Assembly (NCBI GenBank): GCA_905221605.1
Contig: CAJNDS010001813.1
Span: 501,934 to 565,933 of the forward strand
Length of the DNA: 64,000 nt
Direction: 5' to 3'
Source: Symbiodinium natans
Lineage: Eukaryota > Sar > Dinophyceae > Suessiales > Symbiodiniaceae
A model generated the notes under the pieces. It did not search any database. It saw nothing but the letters and a program-made list of their open reading frames with translations, and was not told the origin of the DNA. The translations under genes and the position numbers were made by a program. This document shows, piece after piece, positions 43,146-55,100 of the stretch (positions within the stretch are counted from its first letter, which is position 1; every line of letters begins with the position of its first letter).

Positions 43146-46100
43146 CTCCGAAGCTTGAGGGGCTAATGGAGAGACCTCCTTACAGGGTTGAGGGTTCAGG
43201 GTTTAGGGTTTGAGGTTTAGGGTTTCCTTTTTTCCCCAAATTAGAATAGAATCCCCTTAAAGGGAACCCCTAAAAAGGCTACCCCTGATTTCGGAAACCC
43301 TCCATATGGCCACAAAGAATCCCGGTAGTTTAGCGGTTAAGGGTTCTCAGACCTTTCGGGTATAGGGTTTGAGGGTTGAGGGTTTAGGGTTTAGGATTTG
43401 AGGGTTTAGGGCAGTTGAGGGCATTGGCGGAACAAATGTTCTAGACATCCTTACCCCAAAAGGGACAACCCAAATGAAGCGACGGTTGAAAGACAATTCA
43501 AGACGAGCTTCAATTTGGGTTTAGGCTTTAGGCTTTAAGAGAATATGGGCACTTTGACTTGGGATGTCCCCCAATTGTACTAATTGTTTTACGGGATGAT
43601 AATACCCCCCCCCCCCCCATTATAATCCCTATTGAGGACTGTGGGGAACATCCCAATCTGTGACTGTCATAGGGCTGCGATGGGGGTCCTGATTTTATGG
43701 GGACCCCAAGATCCGCGACCTGCACCGCCCGACCTGCAAAGATCCCAAAATCCGGAGGTGCGCCCTTCCCTTTTGTCCCAAAACCCTAAACCCTAAGCCC
43801 TAAACCTAAACCCTAAACCCTTAACCCTACACCCTAAACCAAAGGTTGAAAGTGCGGAAGGGAAACGTGGAATGCGAGATTCCAGGGAAGAAGGAGTCGA
43901 AAATTTGGGACCCCCTACAACAGAACCCCAAACGGTAACCCGTAACCCTAAACCCTAAACCCTAAACCCTAAACCCCAAACCCTAAACCCTAAACTAAAC
44001 CCTAAACCCCAGTCCCTGCGCGCGCCTTCAGAGCTGCCGTCTGGTCCAAGGGGGCCTCATCGAAGCCGAACTCGTTCCTGGGCGCAGGGTTGTGGGTTCT
44101 GGGCCGAGTTTTCTTGATAGGGTTTAGGGTTTAGGGTTTAGGGTTTGGGGTTTAGGGTTTAGGGGTTATAGGGTTTAGGGTTTAAGGTTTAGGGTTTAGG
44201 GTTTGGGGTTTGGGGTTTGGGGTTTGGGGTTTAGGGTTTGGGGAATTAGGCCCTCAAACTACGGAGAACCAGTGAGTTTAGGGCTTGGAGCCTTCTCTAT
44301 GGGCATACATGCCGGGTCTGGGGCTCAGGGTGTGTTGTTAAGTACGAGTATCCCCAAAACACGCCGATCCATGTATAGAGCCCTAAACACTAAACCCTAA
44401 ACCCTAAACCCTAAACCCTAAACCCTGAACCCTAAACCCTAAACCCTAAACCCTAACCCCTAAACCCTGACCCTAAACCCTAAACTTACACCCTAAACCC
44501 TATGAAAATCTCTTTTCTACGCTCAACTGGGAATCTTGAGAGTTAGATGCATCGGCATATATACACTGTACACTATACAACTGCATGACCTAGATTAGGC
44601 GGTACAATTTTGCACCCCTTCTAGTGCGCAGAAATGCCTTCTAAGCACTATACTTTCTCTTCTGCTATGTGCGGAGTGAAACTTCTCTGGTATTGGGCTC
44701 ATTCTCACGCCTAGGTAGCGGAGTCTGGCCAGGGACCTTTACAAGAGGAGTTCCTTGTGCCCGCGGCTCTTTTCAGAGCTCAGTTGAACACCGAGTGTCT
44801 TCAGATGCTTCCTCAGCGTTGGTCCTCCTACGCTCTTCGTGAGGATATCTGAACAGTTCTTCTCCCCAAGCACTTTATGGATCCTCAAGTGGTCTGCTGC
44901 CACGCGTTCTTGCAACCACAAGTACCTTGTTTGTACGTGGCGAGCTTTTCCCAGGCCTATCCGGCTCCCTTGGCCTTTGGCTGCGTTGGAGTCCGTCTCC
45001 AAGACAACCTCCAGCTCGCAGCTCCAATCTTCTAACAGGGACTGGATCCCAAGTCCAGTCGAACCTGCCTTCACTAGGGCGTAGTATTCTGACTCCCCTG
45101 TCGATAGGGCAATCGTCGACTGCACGTTTGACGAGTGCTTTATGGGATGCTGGCCATAGAACGCGATCATACCCGTGGTGCTCCGTCTCGTAACGGCGTC
45201 ACCTGCATGGTCCGCAGCTACTTGGATACGGAGCTTGGTTGGTTCTCGCTGTTGTTCATAAACCAACTTCGCATACGGGTACTGCTTGAGATAACGAGCC
45301 AACCGCTTCAGGTTGCCCCAGTCAGCGTCTGTCGGCATTACCATCTTTCTTGACAGTGTCTTGACCGCATGGCCTATGTCTGCACGATCTTGTGCCAAGT
45401 ATGCTGCGCGCATCACCAAGGACCTATACTGCTTCACCATCTCTGGTGGAAGTGCAGCTGCCTTAGCTTCCAGCAATTGTTGATCCACAGACTTCTTAAC
45501 ATCCGCTGTCTCTACGCCCTTACCATTGTTCAGACCCAGCTCCTCGATGAGGAGTTCTGCATGCCGCGAGTCTGCTTCAATCACGGCGCAGGGTCTCCCA
45601 CTGTGTTGCTCCAACCGTATCACCCGATTGAGGAAAGTGATCTGGTTGCTTCCTGCAACTCCGATTCCTACCTCTCCTGTGCGCTTCAGCTCGTAGGCTT
45701 CTCGGAGTGTCTTGTCTAGTGCTTCCTGCGCTGCTTCGTCACCCAAGCACAGAAAGTCGTCTCCGTGTACTAAGACACGGGCATCCAGCACTGGGTGATA
45801 GAAGACTGCACCATTGCTTCTTCCTCTCTTCCATCCTGCTTGAATCAGAGTTTGAGTGTAGTGGTCCTGCCATATCGCTGGCGCGTCTTGCGTTCCGTAC
45901 ATTGACTTCAATAGCAGTCCACACTCTCCTTCTCCTGCTCCCTCTTCCTCTGGGAGCTTCACATAAATGTTTCTCTTTGGAGTCCCATAGAAATGGGCTC
46001 TTGAGATGTCCCAGCTCCCAAGTCGTAACGGCCTCCCGTGCTTCGAGCGTTGTTTGCTCATAAGCATGGACGTAAGAATGCGCACCGCTTCTAGCGGGGG

Positions 46101-49100
46101 CATAGCCGAAAACAACATCGCTGGGTCTAGCTGGTCCTCGGGGCCCTTCCTGGCCTTGATGTCTTTCACGACCAGTCTGGACCTCAAGTTGGGGTTCGTG
46201 TGATCCCCTTTGTTCGTGTCTACCCACTTCAGTGGGATTGGTTGCTTGCCTGTTTCTTGAATGCACTGGTCCAGAGGTACCCTCTTCCACACACCTTGCT
46301 TGTGGATGTACTCCATCTCCAGCTGTCTAGCTTTGAGGACTCCTTCGGAGTCCAGGTACCCTCCATTCACGTCGTCCCAGTATTGGTACCAGTTGCCAGC
46401 AGGCATGCTGGGCTCCTCGGGTACTGGTCCTGCCGCATACGCATCTACGGCGCTTAGGCTTCCATCTTCAACCATTTGTTCTTTCAAGCCTTTAAGTACA
46501 GCATTTACCAGCTTTGGCGGGTAAACCGCAGCACCTCGGGCGATTCCACCTATAAGGCGGACATGCCTATGCCACAGTCCTCCCTGCTTGTTGCTGCACT
46601 CTCCCTGAAGGATTTCGGCCAACACTGGACTGTTTGTCATCCAGCCGGTTTCCTTTCTCACATATCCTTCGTTTCCTGCCACGTCGTTGGCCTTCATCTC
46701 CCATTTACACATGGGGCCTTTTACCACGTAAACTCTTTCATCCTCTGCGAGGGCTTTGACTTCCTCGTCGTACCATGAGTCCGCGCTCCACGGATGCTCG
46801 TGTAGGAAGTACCTTCCCTTTTCCATCTGCTTTCGGTACATCTTAATGCTCAAGTGCAGGTGTTGCTCTCCCTGCTCTCTTCTTTTCTTTCTCACCTCTG
46901 GTGACACCCGCTTCTGGTTGAGTGCTTGAAGCCTCGAGAAGGCTTCGCACGGCGGGCCTCCGGTCAACAGCCGGGGTTCTTCTGCATCAATCAGCTCCTC
47001 TAGTTCTTTCCTGTCTTCTTCTCTAGACAGGTCCCAATGCTCTTCACTGTTGGGCTTGGTCTCACACAAGTCTACCGCATATCCAGGCAAAAGGCCCAGT
47101 CGCGGCGCGTGTTCCGTAAACCGTTTTGGGCTGTAGATTTCCATCACATCCACGGCTCCCATGGCTGTGCACAAGGATGCGATATCCATCACCTCCTGTT
47201 CGGTGACGTCTACTTGCTCTGCCCTATACTTGTTCCGAACCATGCCTTGCACTAACAGTGCAGTTTCTCGTTTGAGAGAACTCAGCGCTTGCATGCTTTG
47301 CGGCGGCTGTTCTTCAGCCTGCTGCTGTACCACTGGCTGCGACACCAGTTCTTCTACATCTCCTGAGCTTGTTGCTCTAGGGTCTAAGCTTTCAGGCGGC
47401 TCCTCGGCCGTTCTTTTGATTCCACTTGCCGCGCTCGGTTCACTTTGCGCGGGCGGTGGTTCGTCAAGGTCGTAGTAGGCTCTTCGAGCCCTTTCATCTG
47501 CTGACATCGGCTTTGCCGTCTTCTTCCAACTCTGTTGGTCTACTCTCAGCTCCTCGCTTCTGCGGCGTCTGCTTTCCTACCGGCAGAGTCCCGGGTGACC
47601 CCGGGCTACTCGTGCCCCTCTTTTTCTTTCTCCCTCCTGCCTCAGGCACGCCTGAAGCCTCCGGTTCACCTACCGCATCAGCTACTCGGAGCTCTTCTTC
47701 CCTCTCTGGGGGCTCTGGCCTTCGTCTCTGGCGCAACTCGTGTGCCTCAATTCTGGCCTTTCCCCTCTCGTCTTGAGCTAGAAGCTCCATCATTCTGGCT
47801 CTGCAGGCCTCTGTGTGGTTGACCTGCGTCGACTCTCCCAGGAGTACGCATGTACACCCGGGGCAGCCTGGGGTTGGTCCCAGGCGCTCTACATCCGCTT
47901 TCAGAATGTACAGTCTCCTTTGGACTGGCGGCGCCAACACTGGTGCCGGGCCCTGCACTGGAAGCGGGCCTTCTCCGTTGAGCCTGTGGCTCCTACCAGC
48001 TCTGTGGGCTACATCCCAAGGATAGCCTCTGAGGCTTGTCCATCCCTGAGCGTCCCATCTCTGCTCAGGCGGTAAACGTCTCACTCCTTGCGCCCTCTTC
48101 ACACCATTGGGTGTGATGACCAGCAACGCTCCGGTCCCGCCATGGTGTCCTATGTACCTGCCCTCCAACATCTTCATGTGGAGATCATTCTTGTTGGATT
48201 CCGCGGCGACCGCTTCACGGTAGAAAAGCCTTTCACCCAGCTCTAAGGCTGGCCGTCTCCAGGCCTTCCCTGACCGGCGCTGCTCGGGCGTCCTGCCGTC
48301 TTCTCCCTTCCTATACCTCGTGAGCAAGTCTGCTCCGTGTCTCGGCAGCCATGCAAGGACTGGGTCCTCGTCACTTAGCGTGATCCCGAGCTTCTCCTCC
48401 AGAGAGCTCTTCATGACCCGTACTTGCCTTTTCACTTCTCTCACAGCTACCTCTGCCAGGCCGTTGGCCTGGTGGTCTCCCTCGGGAGTCTCTTGGGATA
48501 TTGCTTCAATCCCCTTCAGGCCATCTATGGCCTTCGCCTTCATAGCCTTTATGGCTGGTTCTCCATCACTTTTCGCAATGAACTTCTTGTAACCAAGGTG
48601 CTTGACAAAGCCCTGCCAAAACTTGATGGCGTAGGGGTCTGTTCCCTTGGCTTCCACAAAAGTCGCAGCTATTGCTTGCGTCTTCGAATCTTTGATGACC
48701 AGGATTGGTTTCACCTTGCCATCGTCTTGTCCCATAAAACAGTAGTCACACGCCACCGTTGGAAGTCCGTCGTTCTGACGCTCACGTTGCTCCCGGCTGC
48801 GGTGCTGCTGGCCAATGCCTCTCGCAGCCACGCAGTGGCGACACCACTCTCTGTATTGGACATGTCCAAGCACCTCGTGCTCAGCTATCTCTGCGGCGGT
48901 CGGTTCTATCGGAGACCGAACCTGCTTAGGAGCCGCCACCTCTACTTCGCCTTCTTCTTCCCCTTCCGGGCTTTGCGCCGGAGCTTCTGGTCCGGCCACC
49001 TCACCGGCGCACAAAGGGTGCCCGGCTTCTGGCGTCCCAGTGGGACTTACGCTTTCAGCTGCCCGCTGAAACCCGACGTTGCGGCCTTGGCCGCCTCGAC

Positions 49101-52100
49101 TGCGTTTGCTTCCAAGTAGAAGTTGTAGACACCTCCCTCCTGGTAGAGGGGTATCGTACCCTTCTTTTCCTCGGCGCTCGCATGTTTTACCAGCTTTTCT
49201 ATCTTTCGGCCTAACGGGCTTGCGCGGGGTATGAGGTGCCCTTCATCCTCTTGGATCACACCCACATAGCCTTGTTTCGCACACTTGTAGGCTGACACCA
49301 GCGGTTTGTGCACCGGGGCCAGGGACCCAGTGATCCCCTTCATCCGGCCATTCTCGTCTCTGCCGGAGATTTTGCATGCACCTTTGCTGGTGATCAGTTC
49401 CCCACTTGCGGTCTTGAAGGTCAGCTCTGGGCCTTCAGCAGGCGAACCCTTACTCTCCCAGTCCTGAGGGATTGCTGTCCGGGCCGCCCCTGTGTCGTAG
49501 TTAAACTTCATCCACCGCCCGCCTTGGGAGGCGGTTTCTACAGCGCAAAGTTCAACTGCACCCAGCTCATCTTCCTGAGCTGGTTCTTCTGCCTCTCCCT
49601 CTTCTAGGGATCCAGCGTGCTTTCCTTTGCCTTTGCCTTTGCCCTTGTCCTTGGGCTTGCCCTTGTTCTTTGAGTCCGTGTTTCCCAACTTGAGCTTTGA
49701 CCAACAGTCGGCGGCTTTATGGCCAGGCTTGCCACAGTTGTGACAGTTGCCTTGGAACTTCTGTACAGAGCCATTCTTGGCTTGAGCCTTTCTGTTTGAG
49801 CCATCTTTGCCACCCTTACCTTTACCTTTACCTTTAGGGTCTTTACCTTTCCCCTTCCCCTTCATGAGGGAGCTTATGGCTTGGGTTAAGGCATCAACCT
49901 CCATTGGCGCTGGTCCTTGGGACGATGACGCTGGGATTTTCCCCGGTTGTTCTACCGTCCCTTTCGTCTTAACCTCAACCAACTGCTGTATCTCCCCCTT
50001 CATATCTTCGTAGGTGTTTAACCTAGCCTTGTTGAGGATAAGATGCTGCTCTAAGTCTGTAGGAACTAGCAACTCTAGGGCTGTACTCTTCAAGTCGTCA
50101 CTCAACTTTTCTCTCACGCCTGCATCATTCTTTCGGGCTTCGTATCTTCTTATCAGGTCGTCTAGTTGGTCTATAGCTTGTCTAACATGCTCCCAACCCT
50201 TGACTCTCACTGGTGACAGAATGGCCCTCAAGAGGTTCCTCTTGCGGCCTGCCGACAGCGGGTCGAACCGCCGGTGCAGGCGTCTCCAGGCCTCAAAACC
50301 ACCACCAGAGTTCACCACTATGCCCTCGGATTCTCCCGTGCACAGGTGCTGGAGTAGCCGCCATACTTGGTCACCCTTTTCCGGGATGTCTTCTACGGTG
50401 TCTGCGGCTGCTGTTACTGTGCCACCGGGGCTAGCGGGGGCTGGGCTGTTACCAAACTGCAGGTCTACATCTGTGTCTTTGACTTCGTCTTCTTGCTCTT
50501 GTGCCCACTCAAGTACCTCTTCAAACTTTCTTCCAAACACAGACGCCAACATATTGACGACCGACCGACTCCATCTACGGAACTCATCTTCCACATTGTT
50601 GAACCGCTCGGGTCTACCTAGGGCTTTGGTATCGAACAGAATTCTTGTGGAGTCAGGTCCCTTTTCCCTAACCCTCATCGTTTGGGCTAGCTCTGCTACA
50701 GACTGAGCTAGGGCTGCTACTCCTGCTTGCCCCTGTTCTGCCTGTTGTTGCTGTGCCCTTAGCGCCGTTATCTCTGCCTGCATTGCTGCGATTGTCTGCT
50801 GTAGCTGTTGCACCTGTGTTGCGTCCATCTTGTGTTTTCTACGTCAACGACGGAAAAGAACCCTATTTGGTCTAGGCTAAACTCAAACCCTGCCGCCTAC
50901 CCTTCCCCTTTTTCTCTCTCGGGCAGCGGCGTTCAAAAATGCGTTTCTCTTCTCGAAGAAGGGCCGATCACTCGGCCTCTCCCTCGCACTCCTCGGAGCC
51001 TTCCTCCTCAGAGCTGCTCCTCAACTGTCCTGAGGGCCTTCTATACACAAAGTTGGGTTTGGCCTTAGCCTCGACCCTGGTTGTGAATGCTACGGCTGCT
51101 CTTCTCGCACGCAACTCCCGCTCGTCGCAGCTGCTGCAGGCTCCACCTGCCGTGCCGCTCGCGGCTCGGCCTGCAAGCGCCCTTTGCAAGGACAACCCAA
51201 CAGATCCCGCGGTTACCTTGGTGATCCAGCCAAACGCCAACCTTCGAATCTGGTAGTTCGTTGTTGGGGTCAAGGGTGCTCCTCCCTTCCGGGTCTCAGG
51301 CTTACCGGCGTCTATTCCAGCCCAGTACTGCCTCAACGCCAGGTGCTGGAGTCGCGTGTCCAAGGACGCCTTGTGTGTCCACCCTTCTCGCACCCGCCGG
51401 TCCTCCTCTGCAGCGGTCCAAACACCCAAGCCTCGGCCTTTTCCCTTTTGCTTACCTTTCGACTTGGGCTCTGCTTTGGGCGCTGCCTCAAGCGCGGCGA
51501 TGGTAGGTACTGCCGCCTCTGGTTGCACTGCAGGCTCAGGAACAATTACCAACCCACGGTTGCGGCGGCGATAGATAGCTGTACCTGCCGCTCTGGCCTT
51601 TGCCTTCGCGCGAGCCTCCGCCGCACCTGCTGCCAAGATAGCTGCTACCCTAGCCTCTCTTCTCACAGGCACCGATGGTGCGGATGGCACCGACTCTTCC
51701 CCTTCACGGGGAGCCGAGCTGCAGCTCGACCTAGACCGGCTTCTTGACCTCGCTTTCGGCTCGGCCCTGTCCCTTGGCACCACCGACAGCAAGGAGCTAT
51801 CACTTGAAGGTTCCTCCTCAGGCGTAAGGACAATGCTTGGCGTCTTCGGCTGCTCCAACCCCTGATCCTTGAACGCTTCTTCCGGTGTTCCCGGAGAGGT
51901 CCCCTCTATAGTTCTACCCTCCGGGGGTGTTTGAGGGGGTTTCACGTAGTTCACGTCGAAGGCTTCAGGCGGTGTGCCTGGCACGCACTGCCGCTTCCAC
52001 GGCGGCGGACCCTCAGGTTCAGCTGGTGTCTGGTCCAGCCTACGCGAACCTGGTAGCCCCTTGTCAGCAGCCCACACTTTGCGGCCCTTGCGCCGTTCCA

Positions 52101-55100
52101 GCGCCTCAGCGCTCCTGACGCCCTTCTTCCGGGGCTGTGTACTCCTGCCCTTTCCTCCTTTCCCAGTGACTTTCCTTGTGTGCCCCTTTTCGCTATGGCT
52201 CCACGCTACCATGAAAATCTCTTTTCTACGCTCAACTGGGAATCTTGAGAGTTAGATGCATCGGCATATATACACTGTACACTATACAACTGCATGACCT
52301 AGATTAGGCGGTACAATTTTGCACCCTAACCCTAAACCCTAAACCCCAAACCCTACAACCCCCCACCCCCCTTCCCCCCCCCCCCCTTCCCCGGCTCTGT
52401 GCAGAACCCAGCTTCAGAGGCTTCCCGTCGGGCGTCTTGTACCTGGGATCACCCTAAACCGCAACGTTTAACCCAGCATTCTAAACTTCGAATCCTGACA
52501 CCCTAAACCCTGCATAAACCCCAAACCCTAACCCTGTATAAACCCTAAGCCGTACACACACCGCAGGCTTCCTGGGCCAGCTTGGCGTGTCCGGGGTTTA
52601 GGACGCCAACTGCCATCTCCGCACCCCAAATCCAAGAAACCCCCAGCCCCTGAGACGCAAAACTCTGCGATGACACAGCGTTTAGGATCTGGGCTTTAGG
52701 GTTTAGGTTTCTGTAACATGGATCCAGAACCCCCCAAACAAAACCCTAAATTCCAACTTGCCCAGCCCTACAGACCCTTAACTCCTGACCCTAAACCCTA
52801 AACCCTAAACCCTAAACCCTAAACCCTAATTAAACCCTAAATCCTAAACCCTAAACCCTAAACCCTAAACCCTAAACCCTAAACCCTAAACCCTAAACCC
52901 TAAACCCTAAACCCAAATCCTAGGAGCAAACAAGGGCCCAGAGCTTGTGCTTATCGGGCTTAAGGTTTAGGGATATTGGTTGAATGGGGCTCCAAGGGGG
53001 CATCAGCTGAAGCGGGAATATAAGGATTGTCCCTCAAACCACCACAACAAATACCCATTTGCGGCCAGAGGTGAACGATTAAGTGCTAGGAGATATGCAT
53101 GACATCTCCGAACTGGGTACCCAGGGGCAATCAGAAATCCACCCTAAAGCCTAAGTCCTAAAGTCTAAACCCTATACCTTAAGCCCTAAGCCCTAAACCC
53201 TAAACCCTAAAACTCGACCCTAAACCCCTACAGGATCCAGGGTCTTGTTGGGGGGGTGCGCTTTGCCTTGGTCCCTGTAGGGGCTGCGTCTTACAGCTTA
53301 GGGGTCCGGTAGTATATAATTCAGGTCCACCCTAAACCCTAAACCCTAAACCCTTATCATGGGTTTGCCCTACTACCCCCTCTATACTACCCCCCCCCCC
53401 CCCCCCCCCCCCCCCCCCACCCCATATTTAAGGCTACTTAGGAATTCAACAATGAACCCGGAACCCGAAACCTTAAATCCCACACCCCTAACCCCAAGGT
53501 TTACACCCTCCCTAGACCCTAAGGCCCTAAACCCACCCACACGCACACCAAAAGAGAAAACCCAAAAGCCGGCTTAGGGCTTGGCTATACTGAACTTGGC
53601 ACCCTAGCGAAAACTACAAGTTTAGCTGTTTCTTGGGAATGATAATACCCGAAAATGAAACATATATTCCCATGCATCCCGAAGTTCCGGGGCTCAGGGT
53701 AAATTCGCCCCCAAACCCTAAACCCTAAACCCTAAACCCTAAACCCTAAACCCTAAACCCTAAACCCTAAACCCTAAACCCCTGGGCCCCTGATAAAATC
53801 GCCCCCAGGAGGCCAGCGGAACCATTCGCGGATGCCGGAGATTACGCCAGGCATCCTCGGGTTCCCCCAAAGTCAGTTTAGGGTTTAGGGTTTAGGGTTT
53901 AGGGCTTAGGGTTTAGGGTTTAGGGCTTAGGGCTTAGGGTTTAGGGTTTAGGGTTCAGGGTTTAGGGTTTACGGTTTAGGGGTTCGAGGTTTAGGGTTTA
54001 GGGTTCAGGGCTGAGGGCGCTCCTGGAGGGCTTATATGTAAGGTTTAGGAGTTTAGGGATAGGGTGATGATCTGTAGCCCAGCAACCATAAATAATACAA
54101 GGGAACCCTTCTTGGTGACTAGCTACTGTATAAGGCAACCTAGCAACAAAAAAGGCAAAAAGGTACCACTGGGCTACCAAGGGATTTAGGGCGCTTGTAG
54201 GGCTTATAGGGTTGTAGGGTTAGGGCTTGTAAGGTTGCAGGGCTTTGGGATTGAGGGGCTTGTAGGCTTTTAGGGCTGAGGGATTTAGGGGTTTTGGGCT
54301 TGCAGGGTTTTCTTTCGGGTTTAGGGAGGTAGGGTTTAAGGTCTAAAATCTAAAAATTTTCGCACTTGGGGTGGAGTGCCCGGGGGTCTGCAGGTGTTCT
54401 TCCTAGATTTCTCAAGAGGTTTAGGGTTCAAGGGGTTAGGACACGGCATCGCAAACATACGTGAAATCATAACTTGACTTTGCGGCAAAAAGTGGGAAGA
54501 CTGTGAGGACTGAGCGAAGTGAGATCTGCCCAGCGCCCTGTCAATGAACCACTGCGCTGAAGACAGCGCTTTTGGATAAAAACTCTGGCCTCCATCCAAC
54601 CACAACGCAAGTGTTGGTATGGGTGTGAGTGGGTGCAGGTGTGGGTTTGGGCTTGGGTGCGGGCGCGGGCGCGCGACACTTTTTCGTTTACGCGTAGCGT
54701 GTTTGTGGTGCAGTTGAGTCGCGCGCCATGCTGTGGAAGAATAACAAAGCTTGAATCGAAATTTGGTAACCGACTGAACTGTGTTGGCAACACACGCACT
54801 TGGCTAGGATGTGTGGCAATGGGATGTGCAGTTCATGAAGCACCACTGAAAACGGCTATTCTTTGCGAGCATGAACACTTAACGAGCGCTCGAGGCCACA
54901 AGGATACATATGTAAAAGGATTGACTAGCTGCATGCGAAAGCTGCTCTTGATCCTTCATGACGGCCTTGTTTACTTGCCGAACTCGCATTTCGCTTGCTG
55001 CAGAAGCTCAACGCGCGAGGGGCGCAAGACGCAGCTAGTTTTTTCACGCTGTTTCGCCGGCTGCATGGTTGCTCAAGTTCAGAAAGTTGGGAGATGTCTG

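Larger units (their letters stand above)
44503..52323 (-). mobile_element. Complete Ty1/copia LTR retrotransposon
   Basis: The element is 7,821 bp, inserted on the minus strand in the same direction as the pyrophosphatase gene that contains it. It has 112-bp LTRs identical base for base (TG...CA), a PPT, a PBS and a 5-bp target duplication CCCTA in telomere-like repeats. The order is LTR, ORF1 (unknown), Gag-protease, integrase, methyltransferase-like domain, reverse transcriptase, RNase H, LTR. Integrase ahead of RT makes it copia type. All long frames are open, so it inserted recently and may still be active. No other copy is in the window. Confidence 0.98.

Noticed and set aside
44839-52255. 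Plus-strand frames of up to 231 codons across the copia element
   Set aside because: Antisense shadows of the element's minus-strand genes.
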